DNA from: Zygnema cylindricum
Taxonomy: Eukaryota; Streptophyta; Zygnematophyceae; Zygnematales; Zygnemataceae
Assembly (NCBI GenBank): GCA_037447655.1
Contig: JBBHKE010003285.1
Location: forward strand, 21,714 to 57,518
DNA length: 35,805 bases
Reading direction: 5' to 3'
Shown here: positions 20,922 through 32,500 of the stretch, piece after piece
Numbering within the stretch: position 1 is the stretch's first letter
Layout: every line of letters starts with the position of its first letter
Notes under the pieces: model-generated
What the model saw: the letters and a program-made list of their open reading frames with translations, nothing else
Told to the model about the DNA's origin: nothing
The model's database searches: none
Made by a program: the position numbers and the translations under genes

Positions 20922-21720
20922 ATTGCCATTCACTAAGGATTCACTAAGGATTTTACTAAGGATAAGGGCTAACGAAGGATTTTACTTAGGAAGGGAAATG
21001 GTTGTGGCCCATCGACACTTTTTCTGATGTGGCGGCCTATTTCATTTGATGATGGAGTAACTTAAAACTCGATAACATGATGTGATCTATCTTGTAAGAG
21101 AAGAGAGAATAGATGCACTGTTACTGCCCAATTGGAGGTTGTAAGGTTTGAAAGGATATACTAGAGCCTTTTTTGAGGGGCGTCATGTCGTTGACGTCTT
21201 TGTTTTTAGCTGGTGCCTTTCATGTACCTTAATGTTCAAGGATTTTCTACGGAGAGGGAGTGGGAGAGAGGAAAGGGGGAGAGAGGGAGAGAGAGTGTTC
21301 TGATGTTGGGTGAGGTGGAAGTGGTCAGGCAGGTTGACGTTGCTCTAGTGCAGGATTTGTCCTTAGCTGGTTGACCATATGTTTTAGTTTTTTTCGTCAG
21401 CTTTTTGTCAAAAATGGTGTTGGAGAAAGTATGGAGGGTTAGGGTGTCTGAGTAGCGGTCATGCTGGAAAACCAAGTGAAGATCAGCTTTTATTATAAAT
21501 CCTGTATTTTGTTCTTTTCCTCGCATTGTTTTTTACAACAAGCTTAAGGACCAATCTTGTTGAATGAACCTGCAATGTGGATTTCATTGCGGTGATGACT
21601 ATGTGCTGCTCAAATTCTTTTCGTGGGAATGGGTATTGGGTAGTATATTTCATTGTTAGCGAACCAATATCTCTCCTCGTGTTTTCCTCTTCTACCAAGT
21701 AATACTTTTAAATTTACAGG
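20922..21720 (+). other. 3'UTR and downstream flank of eIF3a
   Basis: Directly after the stop codon (20930-20995) there are about five imperfect copies of ACTAAGGATTTT. Downstream is T-rich sequence and a purine run (GGGAGTGGGAGAGAGG, 21257-21296). No second gene is seen. The UTR end cannot be fixed from sequence. Confidence 0.5.
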
Positions 21721-22928
21721 CTGGCACTAGCTTCTGCATGGTGGTGTGTTTGTCTCCTCCTTTCGCTTCTGCCATTGTCCCCTTTCTTGAAGTGTTTGAT
21801 TCTGATAGTAATGACTTTTTTTACAAACCGTTCATTCAATTTTTTAATCAGTTCATGTAATCGCAGGTCATTTGCTGGAAATCACTAAGCAGAATACCTG
21901 AATCAGAACATGACAGAGATTGCGATAACATTATTGTCAGGCTACATGTTGGAGCAAATCTTAGCATAAGCAAAAGCAAAGTTAAATAGTGGTAGTGGAT
22001 TAGCAACTGGTTTACACGACTACCAGCCAGACATAGTATCTACATCCTTCTAAGAGAAGGATTATACTTCTTAATAAAAGGACTATAAAGGAGTATAAAG
22101 GAGTTAGGAGTGTCTTTTTCTCCTTCTTAGCATACCAAACGGCCTACTAAGTTCATTTGAGAAAACTTGAGTTGAAATTTTGGTTGCATGGAGTTTAGAT
22201 CCTCAACTGTTTACTGGATTAGATAGTCACCAACCACAATAGTTTTACACACACCATTCTCTCCTGGCCATTCTTGATAAGAATCAATCTTCCACAATTT
22301 GGTAGCTCTATGCCACGTGTGTCCCTACAGTGCTACGTACAAACGTGAAAGTTTCAAATACAGATGTATGAATAGTAGGGTACTATCACTTGGGCATCAT
22401 AAACCTATCAATGCTTTGTTGACCTGAGGTAAATGGCAGCTCACATTCCAGTCATGCCCTTGAACCAAAAAGCGTAAATTATGCATAAATGGCAGTTTAC
22501 ATTTCCGACATCTCCTTGAACTGAAAAATATATGCATCACAACATATTAACCATGAGTTAACCTCAGTTGCATTTTTAACATTCCTTTGAATCAATAAAC
22601 ATGGCAAGAAAGCCGAAAACGTTCAGCCGACAAATTTAAAACATAACAAAAATTGTTTAAAGTATCGATTCCATAGAATTGCAGGAAAACCTGTACGCTC
22701 GCTACTTATTAAAAGCACACTTGTTCATCAATGCATCATATCTCAAGTCATTTTGTAGCCAGGGAAATTTGTTCCAGTGATTGGATGTATAAAGCCAAAT
22801 AAAAGAGTTCCATTATATTCTTCAACTGTTTCATATTGAAACAAAGTTTAAAAACTTAAAATATAAAATCATATGTTGACGTAGGATCACAGGTAGCGTT
22901 TCATTTTTTGCAGTTTCCTGGTTTCGAA
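21721..22928. other. Convergent intergenic region eIF3a / MND1
   Basis: No gene seen. It contains a degenerate ~55-70-bp repeat at about 22430-22600 (AATGGCAGYTYACATTYC followed by CCTTGAAC, then a weaker third unit). Near 22048-22135 complementary CTTCTAAGAGAAGG / CCTTCTTAG segments could pair. The MND1 3'UTR lies at the right side of the region. Confidence 0.4.
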
Positions 22929-25900
22929 TTATTCCACATAGTCCAAGTCTTGTGTGATGCCCACCTGACGTTTATTTCAATATGTTAGTTTCCAAACTTT
23001 GGGAATATATGCAGTTCTTCCATATTATGAAGGATGCAATTGTTTGCAGTTGTTTTTTTGTTTTCTTTGACCTTGTGTGAAATTTTTCGCTTTCCGTTCT
23101 GCCTTTTTTTTCCTTTTTTCATTCCATGTACTCCGATAGTTTACTATCTCACATTTTTTAATAAAGCTTATTGGTATTATTATAAAGGAAAAGAGGAGTT
23201 CGAATCCACAACGTCTTTGTTAAAGAAATATATGAAACACGGACGACACCTGTTGATGGACCATCTCACTTGTAGAAAACAATAACAACAAAAAAAAGAC
23301 AAAGAAAGGGAAGGAAAGAAACAAAAAGAACAAGACAAAAAAAAAAACAACAACAAAGAAAGAGGAGATCAAGACCCACCTCTTTATACATGCCCACGAG
23401 CTCGTCTTTTGCTTCAGGATATGTTTTATTGCACCATTGCTGAAGGGCAAAGATGTTGTCTGTCATGGAAGAATTCAAAGTTTTTTTTTCCTAAAAAGTA
23501 AGTTTCTTGTGGAAAAAGCTCCACCAATCATGTGTGCATCATTTGTTAAAGACGCCAACCATCCATTATGTAAAACGTTAAAAAATGTACAAAAATTTAC
23601 AAAAAAACACCGTATCTAAAATTTTATGTTGAGCAGTTTCTATTCCACAAGGCACAAAAATATTATTTACAGATGCAAAAAAACTGTGATAATTGTACAA
23701 CAATAATGTATAACATTCTTCACTTACGTTCTGCCCTTATTCCCTTTTTTTATTTCCAGATACTCAGATGGTTTACTGTCGCCCATTTTAAAACATATCT
23801 TATTTTACATTACAGCAATTAGATTGTTGATGCCCAATGGCATCGCATTTTTGATAAATCTTAATTGTATGACAGCGATAAATTATTGATGCCCAAGAAC
23901 ATTCTTTTCCCTTAAAAACACTCAACTCACCCTGTCCATCGGTTGATCGCATCATGTGCAACATTTGCTGCCTTTCCTGCAACATGGAAATTCCCAGTTC
24001 AGTTCAAAATTTGTCACATTATTGTAAGTAATACGCATTATAACGGGCATGGTAGACTATCTGAGTACTTGATAAGGAAAACGAAGATGAAGGGCAAGAC
24101 GAAGGTGAAAATTGTCACACAAGATCAAACGAACAAAAGATAAAGAACCACAACGGTAATTGTTTCGACGATGGAGATGTATAACTGTTTCAGCAATCAA
24201 ATTTTTGCCTCGTTTAGAAACATTGATTATACTGTAAGAGAAATATGGACGAAGAGACGTACTTTTCTTGTCGAGAACTTCTGGATCGTTGTCAGCGTAG
24301 TGCTCCAGTTCCTTCTGCACAGTATAAAGCGACCATGTTTATGTCAGACGACGTTGAAAAAAAAGTACAAAAACATTCAAAAGATAATATTATAAAAAAA
24401 TTAAGAATCATTCCAGCATTGTGCTTCGAGTAAATAAAGGTTGTAAAGTTGGGCTAACCATCATGTTTTTGTTTGCATCCTCCAAGGACTTTAATAAACT
24501 TAATTTAGCTTCCCGATCAGCCTGGAGCAAGTCAACAAATAAGATTGTTAAAATTCTCATTAGTTTAAAGTAACCACCACAACCACTGGATAAGTACACT
24601 GCCTACCGCTGTTAGAGTTTATAACTCTAATTTTAGTGCGTCTTTTTTTTACCCAAAATCATAATTAGTGTTAATAACAATATCTAATTATGTGGCCTAT
24701 AAGCACGTGACATAACATAATTCAGTGTAGATAATTTAATAAAGTGTTAACGATAAACAATTCACTGACTTTAATAACGATGGGCGGTGTATTACTGTAC
24801 AACCAATTTCCATGCTTCAGCCAGATGAATAGACTTCAAAAACTAGCAGCAAAAGCTTGTTGGTGGACAAAATAGCCAAAGCTTGCAAAATTAAGGCTCA
24901 CAGAATCTGTTCTCTCTTTCTTCAGAGTCTCCAATCGTTTTTCTAACTCTTCATGGCGAATTGCAATTGCCGCTCTTTCAGATTCAAGTTTCGCCTTTGT
25001 GTGACGTAACTGGGGGAAGGTTGCAATTCAAATCATTAGTCCATCTACACTATGGGTCAAATCATCCATCTACTGTAAACAGTATTTTAGCAGAGTTCAA
25101 ACATGCAAAAAAAATCTGGAAACTCTATATGCAGTTACACCATACTATACATATAGTTTTAAACACTTTTTCGAACTGAACGGGCTAATGAGATATGGGG
25201 TTTCATTTTTTTTTAACACATTTGAACTATGGACCATAGACAGAATGACCAGCAGCCACACTTGTATTCACAATCAAGATGTTGCTGATGTAACTCTATA
25301 TTTTGCTCTGCGATTCTGCGATTCAACATCTTCTGATGAAACTTTTTTTTTGATAACATCCAAATAATGCTCCTGCCATGATTTTGTATCATACAGAACG
25401 TCACAGTGTAATCAAGGAATGAAAATGCACCAACGTCAAATGCATACCATATTGGAGATCAGACCAGCCACCGTTTTCCAAATATGAACGTTTTTCAAAT
25501 TTATGGATCGTTAAGACAATGTGTGCTTACTTCCTTTCTTCATCTGTAAAAAGTTGTTTACAAACCCGATTGCCGGCCTGACTTGGGAAAGACCAGAAAT
25601 ACACCGAGGAGCCGATTTTGTCTTTACATACAAGATCGTCGTCTATAAGGCTCTGAACAACATCCTTGACGCTTTGGCTTATTACCCCTTTAGATGGACC
25701 CTTCTTCTCCAGTTCTTTCAGCTGACCCAAGAAACCAACCCAGTAGTTCATGAAATTTATCACAAAGAACCGACTTATTTTCAATAAGTTTCATCAATAA
25801 ATGTGCAACTAGATGACCAAAAAACAGAATCGGCATCAGACCTACCTGTTGCTACCAAAAGACTAATGTAATATGATATCAATTTTTTTTTACAAGTAAC

Positions 25901-26480
25901 AGAAACAGATACTTGCAGGCCCGAATCTGGAGAAAGTAGAAAAATAGAAGAGGTTGTAGAGAATAGGCAAGAATAAGCACAAAATAAAAGCCTGCAATTA
26001 GGAGACCTCGTAGATGTAGGATTAGAATGTTGAAGGTAAATGTGCTGATTTTTTGCTACGTTTTTAAGGTCGTAAAGACCTTGTTGCAATTTCTTTTGCA
26101 TATTGAAAGGAAATGATTCAAAATTGGTTCCAGGAATAAAATGGACAATAAGCTGTAAATTATTGCATCCGTAGGGAAAAATTACATTAAGTTACACAAA
26201 AGAAAAAGAAAAAAGCTATTTGGCCACCAACAACTTGACTGCTATTTTTTGTAAACTTGTAGGGAGAACAGAGCAAGGGAATGTGGATTGAATCCAAGAA
26301 GATCCACAAGAAGACAACATTCACCATTTTCGCTGATCATACTGCTGGTACAAAAAAAATAAAGGGAAGATGTTGTAAATGTCCGCCCTCACCTGGAAAA
26401 AATCTTGTGTTTCGTAAAAAAATCTCAAGCATTTTCTCCCTCTTGTCATCGAGAGATAAGCCTCTTTTCTTGGACTGCAT
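22929..26480 (-). CDS. MND1: MND1, meiotic recombination factor (HOP2 partner), frame broken at two sites as given
   Basis: MND1 with HOP2 forms a heterodimer that stimulates DMC1/RAD51 strand invasion in meiosis. Eight minus-strand exons: 26393-26480, 25566-25721, 24902-25009, 24459-24521, 24263-24314, 23931-23976, 23380-23459, 22929-22964; about 208 residues, the normal size. Exons 1-2 are the winged-helix part (SKKRGLSLDDKREKM, KELEKKGPSKGVISQSV, DKIGSSVYFWSFPSQAGN). Exons 3-5 are the coiled coil (KLESERAAIAIRHEELEKRL, ELEHYADNDPEVL). Exons 6-8 are the conserved cap (NVAHDAINRWT, DNIFALQQWC, VGITQDLDYVE-stop). Two oddities: exon 1 has a T7 run (26416-26422) where T6 would keep the frame (EIF then YETQDFF), and the exon 6 donor reads ACAGGGTGAGT where ACAG|GTGAGT is expected. 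Otherwise every exon is clean. These may be assembly errors or early decay. Exon 2 uses the unusual donor CGG|GTTTGT. Confidence 0.93.
23095..23791. repeat. ~66-bp duplicated segment in two MND1 introns
   Basis: 23095-23160 and 23727-23791 share CGTTCTGCC, a T/C tract with CATTCC or TTTCC, then TACTCMGATRGTTTACTRTC. They lie in MND1 introns 7 and 6, on either side of exon 7. The span given covers both copies. Confidence 0.7.
24597..24789. mobile_element. 193-bp TA-flanked MITE in MND1 intron 3
   Basis: Left end CACTGCCTACCGCTGTTAG and inverted right end CACCGCCCATCGTTATTAA are flanked by TA at 24595-24596 and 24790-24791. Over the first 23 bases the two ends match at 16 positions, and all seven differences are C/T or G/A transitions. 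It is related by its ends to the elements at 9342 and 18641. No coding capacity. Confidence 0.75.
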
Positions 26481-27639
26481 CCAAAAAAACTACCTATCAT
26501 GTTTTAAATTATTTTTGTAAATTTGAACTGAGAGTAGACCACTCGAGTGTGCGAGCTTGCGCCCTTCACAACTAGAACAACAAATTAGCGAATTACTTCA
26601 CTCACTTTCTCTTATCACCTCTTTTTCTTACTATATTTCTCCAGAATCGAGATTAAAAATAAACAGCAGTAGCACCAATCATGCCTCTTGCAATAGAACT
26701 TTCATAACATTTTAATTGAACCTACCGATTCCTCAAATCATGCCAAGAATTTTAGACGCAAACTTGGAAAATCTACCATTTTTTATGTCAATCATCAACC
26801 TAAGGATGGCAAAACAGACAAGTCCATAAAGATTCTCAGCTTCAAGTGATATATTTGTTTGCAACTGCACTGATTGCAATAAACAAATGAGCATTCCATA
26901 TCCATAAAAATGCAATTTTATCATCGTCCATTCTTGTAGTGTTTCCACAATCAATATTGATTTTTGAGGCGCATGACAGAACAAGTTTCAACAATTACAG
27001 AGCTGGAAATAATGACAGTGAAACAAGAAAACGAATAAGCAGGAAAGGGACAAAGGGCATAAACGACGAGAAAAATATTGGTTTTGGTCAGGAACAGTCG
27101 TTTTAGCAATCATTAGATTTCTCGAGGTGCGCTAAAAATCCTAGAATCATACTCAGTAAATACAACATTTTTTATGTCAGTCATCAACCTATAGATGGCA
27201 AAACATACAAATGGACAAAGATTCCCAGCTTCAAGACATGCCTTCGTTTGCAACTGTATTACAATTGCTAGCTCTAAAATTCTTAAACATAATTTAAGGC
27301 TAATGCAACATTTCTCATGCCAATCATCAATTCAAAGATGGAAAAACTAGCTAAACCACAGTATTCTCAGCTTCAAGGCATAGCTTTGTTTGCAACTAAA
27401 TTGAAACTGCAGTGAGCCACTTAGCATTCCAAATCCATAAATATAAAATTGTTGTAGCCGTCGTTTTTAAAAGATTTTTGGAAATCGGTATATACTTAGA
27501 ATTCAGTCTAGAATTCAGCTTTTAAATGTCAACAAATCCACCTTCTCGATTCTCAGCCTCAAGTCATGAGTACGTTTGCAACTGTATTGCAAGTGCAGTA
27601 AGCCCACTGAGCATTCCATTTCTAAAAAGGGTTAAACAT

Positions 27640-27640
<1 letters not shown>
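26481..27640. repeat. MND1 upstream flank with 3-4 diverged copies of a ~130-bp segment
   Basis: After about 250 bp of MND1 5' flank, related segments start near 26784, 27173, 27309 and (weak) 27525. Shared landmarks are ATGTCARTCATCAACCTA, RGATGGCAAAAC, CAGCTTCAAG, TTTGCAACTG and AGCATTCCA. Read on the minus strand, copies 1 and 2 encode similar peptides (LQTNISLEAENLYG, LQTKACLEAGNLCP), but copy 3 has stops and no family is recognised. It is best regarded as a decayed repeat, not a gene. Confidence 0.7.
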
Positions 27641-28041
<401 letters not shown>

Positions 28042-28186
28042 ACTGTTATTATTCTATATACAACACTATTAGTTATCTAAGAGCTTCAGAATCAACATAT
28101 CAGCTAGGACTCAGCAACTAAATGTCAACAAAAGCAGTCCTTCAAGAAAATTGAGGAAACTCACCATCTTTCTTACAGCTTGACCT

Positions 28187-28654
28187 TCAGGAAATCAGAT
28201 TTTCAGTAGCTGTAACAAGATTTTCAGGAATTAGGAAATGGGATAATTTAAAAGTCTCCAACTTTGGATTGTGCTTCAACTTTTGCTGTCGTCGGTAAGG
28301 CGATATTATTTGTTTATTGCAAGGAACAAATGCAACCATTTGAGTTGATATGCAATTCAAAATTTCCAATGAACTACTCATTCTATCTTCAAAACGTGCG
28401 ACCATTGTGTGCCCAATCCGTACATAGAACGGAAATTTGTCATGAAGTGGAAAAGTTCGTCCGCACGAAATGTTACATATATTTATGTAATTTTGAGCGA
28501 CCTCCGAATGAAATGTCGCACAGCCATAGCAGTTTCCGCCAAAATATGGTACGACAATCTGAGGTTTTCTGTGCTTCAACCTTGAACAAAACCTTCGACT
28601 GCTTATGAATAGTGATCGTGTTGCACATATATAAAGCATCAACCTAAACGGCAA
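28187..28654 (-). other. Open frame of unknown significance (155 codons)
   Basis: An uninterrupted minus-strand frame overlaps a 114-codon plus-strand frame (28264-28608). The minus product is Cys/His-containing (PYFGGNCYGCATFHSE, NICNISCGRTFP) but matches no family I recognise. There are no flanking splice-conserved exons. A gene is possible but unproven; chance is equally likely. Confidence 0.2.
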
Positions 28655-28779
28655 GGACGCCTCGCGGTACGGATTGTCAGGTTTTGTACTTTTACCTATT
28701 TTAACGTATAGATAATGACGGCGGATCCTATATACCTAAATCAGCGTTAAGGAGAAATTAACATTAAACATTTTTTTGA

Positions 28780-28867
28780 CGATGGGATGTATACACAAAT
28801 TAGCATCAATGACACTATTTTGGTATTGATACTAATAATTTCTTTAGTCTAATAACGATTCACGGTG
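28780..28867. mobile_element. Solitary end of the TA-type MITE family
   Basis: The sequence ending CTAATAACGATTCACGGTG just before TA (28868-28869) is, inverted, CACCGTGAATCGTTATTAG, matching the ends at 18641 and 24597. No matching left end was found upstream, so the element is truncated or its other end has decayed. The left limit given is arbitrary. Confidence 0.55.
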
Positions 28868-28869
28868 TA

Positions 28870-29502
28870 CTTTCCGACAGCGAATCAGATTCAAATATGT
28901 TCTCGATGGAAAACTCCCTAACATATTTGCCTGGAAGTATTAGCATGGACCGTACTAAATACGACATGTAGAAAGTACTACGGTATATGGTGTCATACAG
29001 CTGCAGACTTCATCAATCCGTACAGCCTACAAACACGGATAAGTCCACCAGCATCAGGGAGCTGCCACGCGGCTCCACCTTGTGGCTTCGGAGTTAGAAA
29101 GGGTTCAGAGAATCACTTAGTTTTGTGTTGCTGTACACTGTTGAGTGTTGACTATTTTTCAAATTCAAAGTACAGTACGGCAGCTTTCAGTTCGAAGCTT
29201 TGAAATGCAGCACTCTGCTTTCATTTGCAGACTGCCTATGTTGCAACTGTTCCAATTCTCTCTCACTCCAAGGGGAGCCGAGAAACGTGAATTTATCACA
29301 TACATTGTCATTTTTACTACCTTTTCTCTCTTTTCTTACATTGTTTACATTCACTCTGATTACTCCTGACCTAACTATTTATTTCCTTTTGTCAAATTTT
29401 GATGCAGAACCTTAAGAAATGAATTAGCATTTTTCAAGCTCTTTTTTTTGGCTATCCACTTTCAAACACTTTCTTTTACTGTCTCTCTTACTTTTCTTGA
29501 CC
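28870..29502. promoter_or_regulatory. 5' flank of DiT1
   Basis: No separate gene seen. The last ~60 bp before the ATG are pyrimidine-rich (TTTCTTTTACTGTCTCTCTT), as is common in plant 5' leaders. No core promoter element was assigned with confidence. Confidence 0.35.
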
Positions 29503-32500
29503 ATGGCTTGTCAGCTATCCTCTGTCGCATCTCAAGCTTTCCTTTCTCCTTCTTCCTCTCCTCTTTCTCCTCAACTTCTCAAATCTTCCATTTCAAATAG
29601 CCACATTTTCCATTCCAGACCTTACACCAGACACAATTCCCAACCTTCTATCCTCACAACCCCTTCCCTTACCTTCAGATCTCGATGGCAGTCCTCTCTT
29701 ACATCTTTTTCCTCTCCTCTCTCCTCTCCTTCTCCCTCTCTTCCTACCCTAGTCTCCAAAAAAAGCTTTGGCCTTGGAGCTCTAACCAACCCTAAGTTAA
29801 AACTGCCAGCTGGCAGTTGTGACAGAACAGTGAGACCATGTGCCTCTCAGTCTTTGGAAGCTTCTGTAGAGGATATTGACCACCCCAAAAAAACAGGTTT
29901 TAAATGGGAGGGGGCAAAGCCTGTTCCTTTGGCTTTATCTTTGGCGGTTGGGATTATTCTACGATATGGTTTTCTACGTCAGTTTCTTTCTCTTTTCACT
30001 TTTCCTTATTCATCGTAGTTTGGTTTTTTCAAAATCTAAAAAAAGCAATGTTTTTTGGATTTCTATTTGGTTTTTCATAATCTAAAAAGTGCAACTTGTG
30101 TTTTAATATGTGGATTTCTACTCAGTTTCTATTTCTTTTTCACTTTTCCTCCTCTGTCATGTTTTCTGGTTTTTCAAATTTTGAAAAAGCAATGTTTTAA
30201 ATGTCCTGTCTTCTCTTGTTTCTTGCATATATGGGTTTTTACAACGTTTTTTTTCTCTTTTCACTTTCCTCCTTCATTCATTATATTTCGGTGTTTCAAA
30301 ATTTTCAAACAACATTATTTTAAATTTCCTCTCTTCTCGAATCCCTCCGAGTTTTTGCCATTATTAACATCTTAGAGAATCAAAAAGTCGATATTTTCCT
30401 AACAATCTCAGAATCTAAAACAAGACTGAAAGAGAGAAATACAAGAAGCAGCTTCTTTAATGCTCCGACAGTCCTTTTCCCACTTTGCTTTAAGCCTTTC
30501 CACACTAACTTTTTGGTTTTTGTTTCAAATTTTTTGAATTGTGACTGTCTTAGACAAATTTACGAACACACTTTCCTGTGATCCACAGTAATATCAATCC
30601 AATTATATCTAATACGCAAACCGTCACTGGTAAACAATATAGCGTGAAAAATGCCTTTATACTCTTGAATTGAAGGGTTGTCCGTCTCATTTGGGACGTT
30701 AGTTTTTCCTTCGGGACGCTAATTTTGGTCTTTGGGATGGTAAAATTGGCCTTAGTTTGTTCTTAATTGGCTTTTTGACAGTTGTATTTTTTTTTTTTTT
30801 AATCAGCTCCTCCTGGAGTATCAACTCAAGCCTGGCAACTTTTGGCCATTTTCCTGTCCACTATTACAGGTCTGGTGCTCAGGTGTGCTCTTTCTTCTCC
30901 TCTAGTCAATCACCTCCAGCCCATTTTATTCACTTTTATTTACTTTTATGCACTTTTATTCACTTTCATTTACTGTTATTCACTTTTATTCACTTCCGTT
31001 CACTTTCATCCAGTTTTATTTACTTTTATTCACTTTTGTTCACTCCTATCCACTCTATTTACTTTCCTCCACTCTTAATCAGTTTTATTCAATTCTATAC
31101 ACTTTGATTCACTTCTATTCCCTTTCATTCGCTTTTATTTATTTCTAATAATGTTTATTCTCTTTTACTCAATTTTAAACACTTTTATTTTCTTGTATTC
31201 ACTTTTATTCACTTGTATTCACTTTTATTCACTTGTATTCAATTCTATTCACTTCACACTTTTATTCAATTTTACTCACTTTCAATCTTTTTTTTTTATG
31301 CAAATAAATATTCCCGTGTATCTCCGAAGTTGTATTTAAACTTGGACTAGAAATATTTAATTTAGGAACAAAAAAGCAAGTTATAAGCATTTTATTGACC
31401 AGTTTTAGAGGATAAAACTTCAAGGCGTTTGCGACTAGATTTTTTTTTAAAAGGTAGGAACAATCGGCAATCGGAAAAAAAGAGTGGATTTTCAATATGG
31501 GGCATAAATTGGGTCAGAATTGGAGGTTAGAAGAGCAAAAAAGAGTCCGAGGAGAGGGAGAGGGAGAGGGAGAGGGAGAGGGAGAGGGAGAGGCAGAGAG
31601 AGAGGGAGATGGGGAGAGGGAGGGAGGGGGAGAGGGAGAGAGAGAGGACGAGAGAGAGCGAGAGAAGGAAAGACAGCGTTTCTGGAACCAATACCTGGAT
31701 GCCAGATGGCATGAGGGAGAGGTACAAGCACAGAGAGAGGGAGAGGGAAAGCGAGAGAGAGAGGGAGAAACAGAGAAAGAGCGAGAAGGAGAAAATGCGT
31801 TTCAGAAACCAATACCCGGACGCCAGGTGGCATGAAAAAGAGGGAGGGGCAGAGGCAGAGGCAGGGTCAGAGGGAGAGAGAGAGGGAGAGGAAGAAAGAG
31901 AGAGAAGGAAAGAATGTTTTTCTGTAACCAATACCTGGACGCTAGGTGTCGCACCGCGGCTGTCGAACAATTCATTTCGTGCTCCGCATGAAGAATAAAG
32001 AGGATGTCGAGAGCTCGAGCCAGACGAGGATGAGGACGATAATTGCGGTCACCCCTGTGAAAACCAATTTAAAAGTCATTAGTAAAAGCCGGCAAAGAAG
32101 CTTGAAGTGTTTTGTCTTCTGTGACGTAGTTTTGTCCCTTTTCGACGTTGTTTTGCCGATTCTGATGTAAACAACGTGTGACATTGTCGAATCCTATAGA
32201 GCCTCGCATACTTCGTACTTACATCGGTATGTATCCGTTTGAGGGAGGGAGGGAGGGAGAGAGGGAGAGAGGAAGAGGGAGAGAAGCAACTAAAATTTGC
32301 AATTGTAGGTTTTTATCTGGTAGTGAGTGGATGTCTTCTGTATGCCTTCTGTAAAGCCGTATGGACACTTGAATGGGACACATTTAATAGAAACTGTACA
32401 TTAACCGACAATTCATAGATATTTCTACCCGTATAGTTATTAAAACCTACATTTGGTGTTCTACCTTTGCGTTTGCTTTGATTCGTTTTAATTGTTTGTT

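Noticed and set aside
25213-25404. Extra MND1 exon between exons 2 and 3
   Set aside because: Direct joining of exon 2 to exon 3 keeps phase and matches the family without a gap.
30757-31339. Phe/His/Leu-rich frames resembling membrane proteins
   Set aside because: They are translations of the 12-bp TTCACTTTTATT repeat in an intron.
31492-31998. Glu/Arg/Gly-rich and Ser/Leu-rich frames in the GA array
   Set aside because: Repeat artefacts inside DiT1 intron 2, open on both strands.
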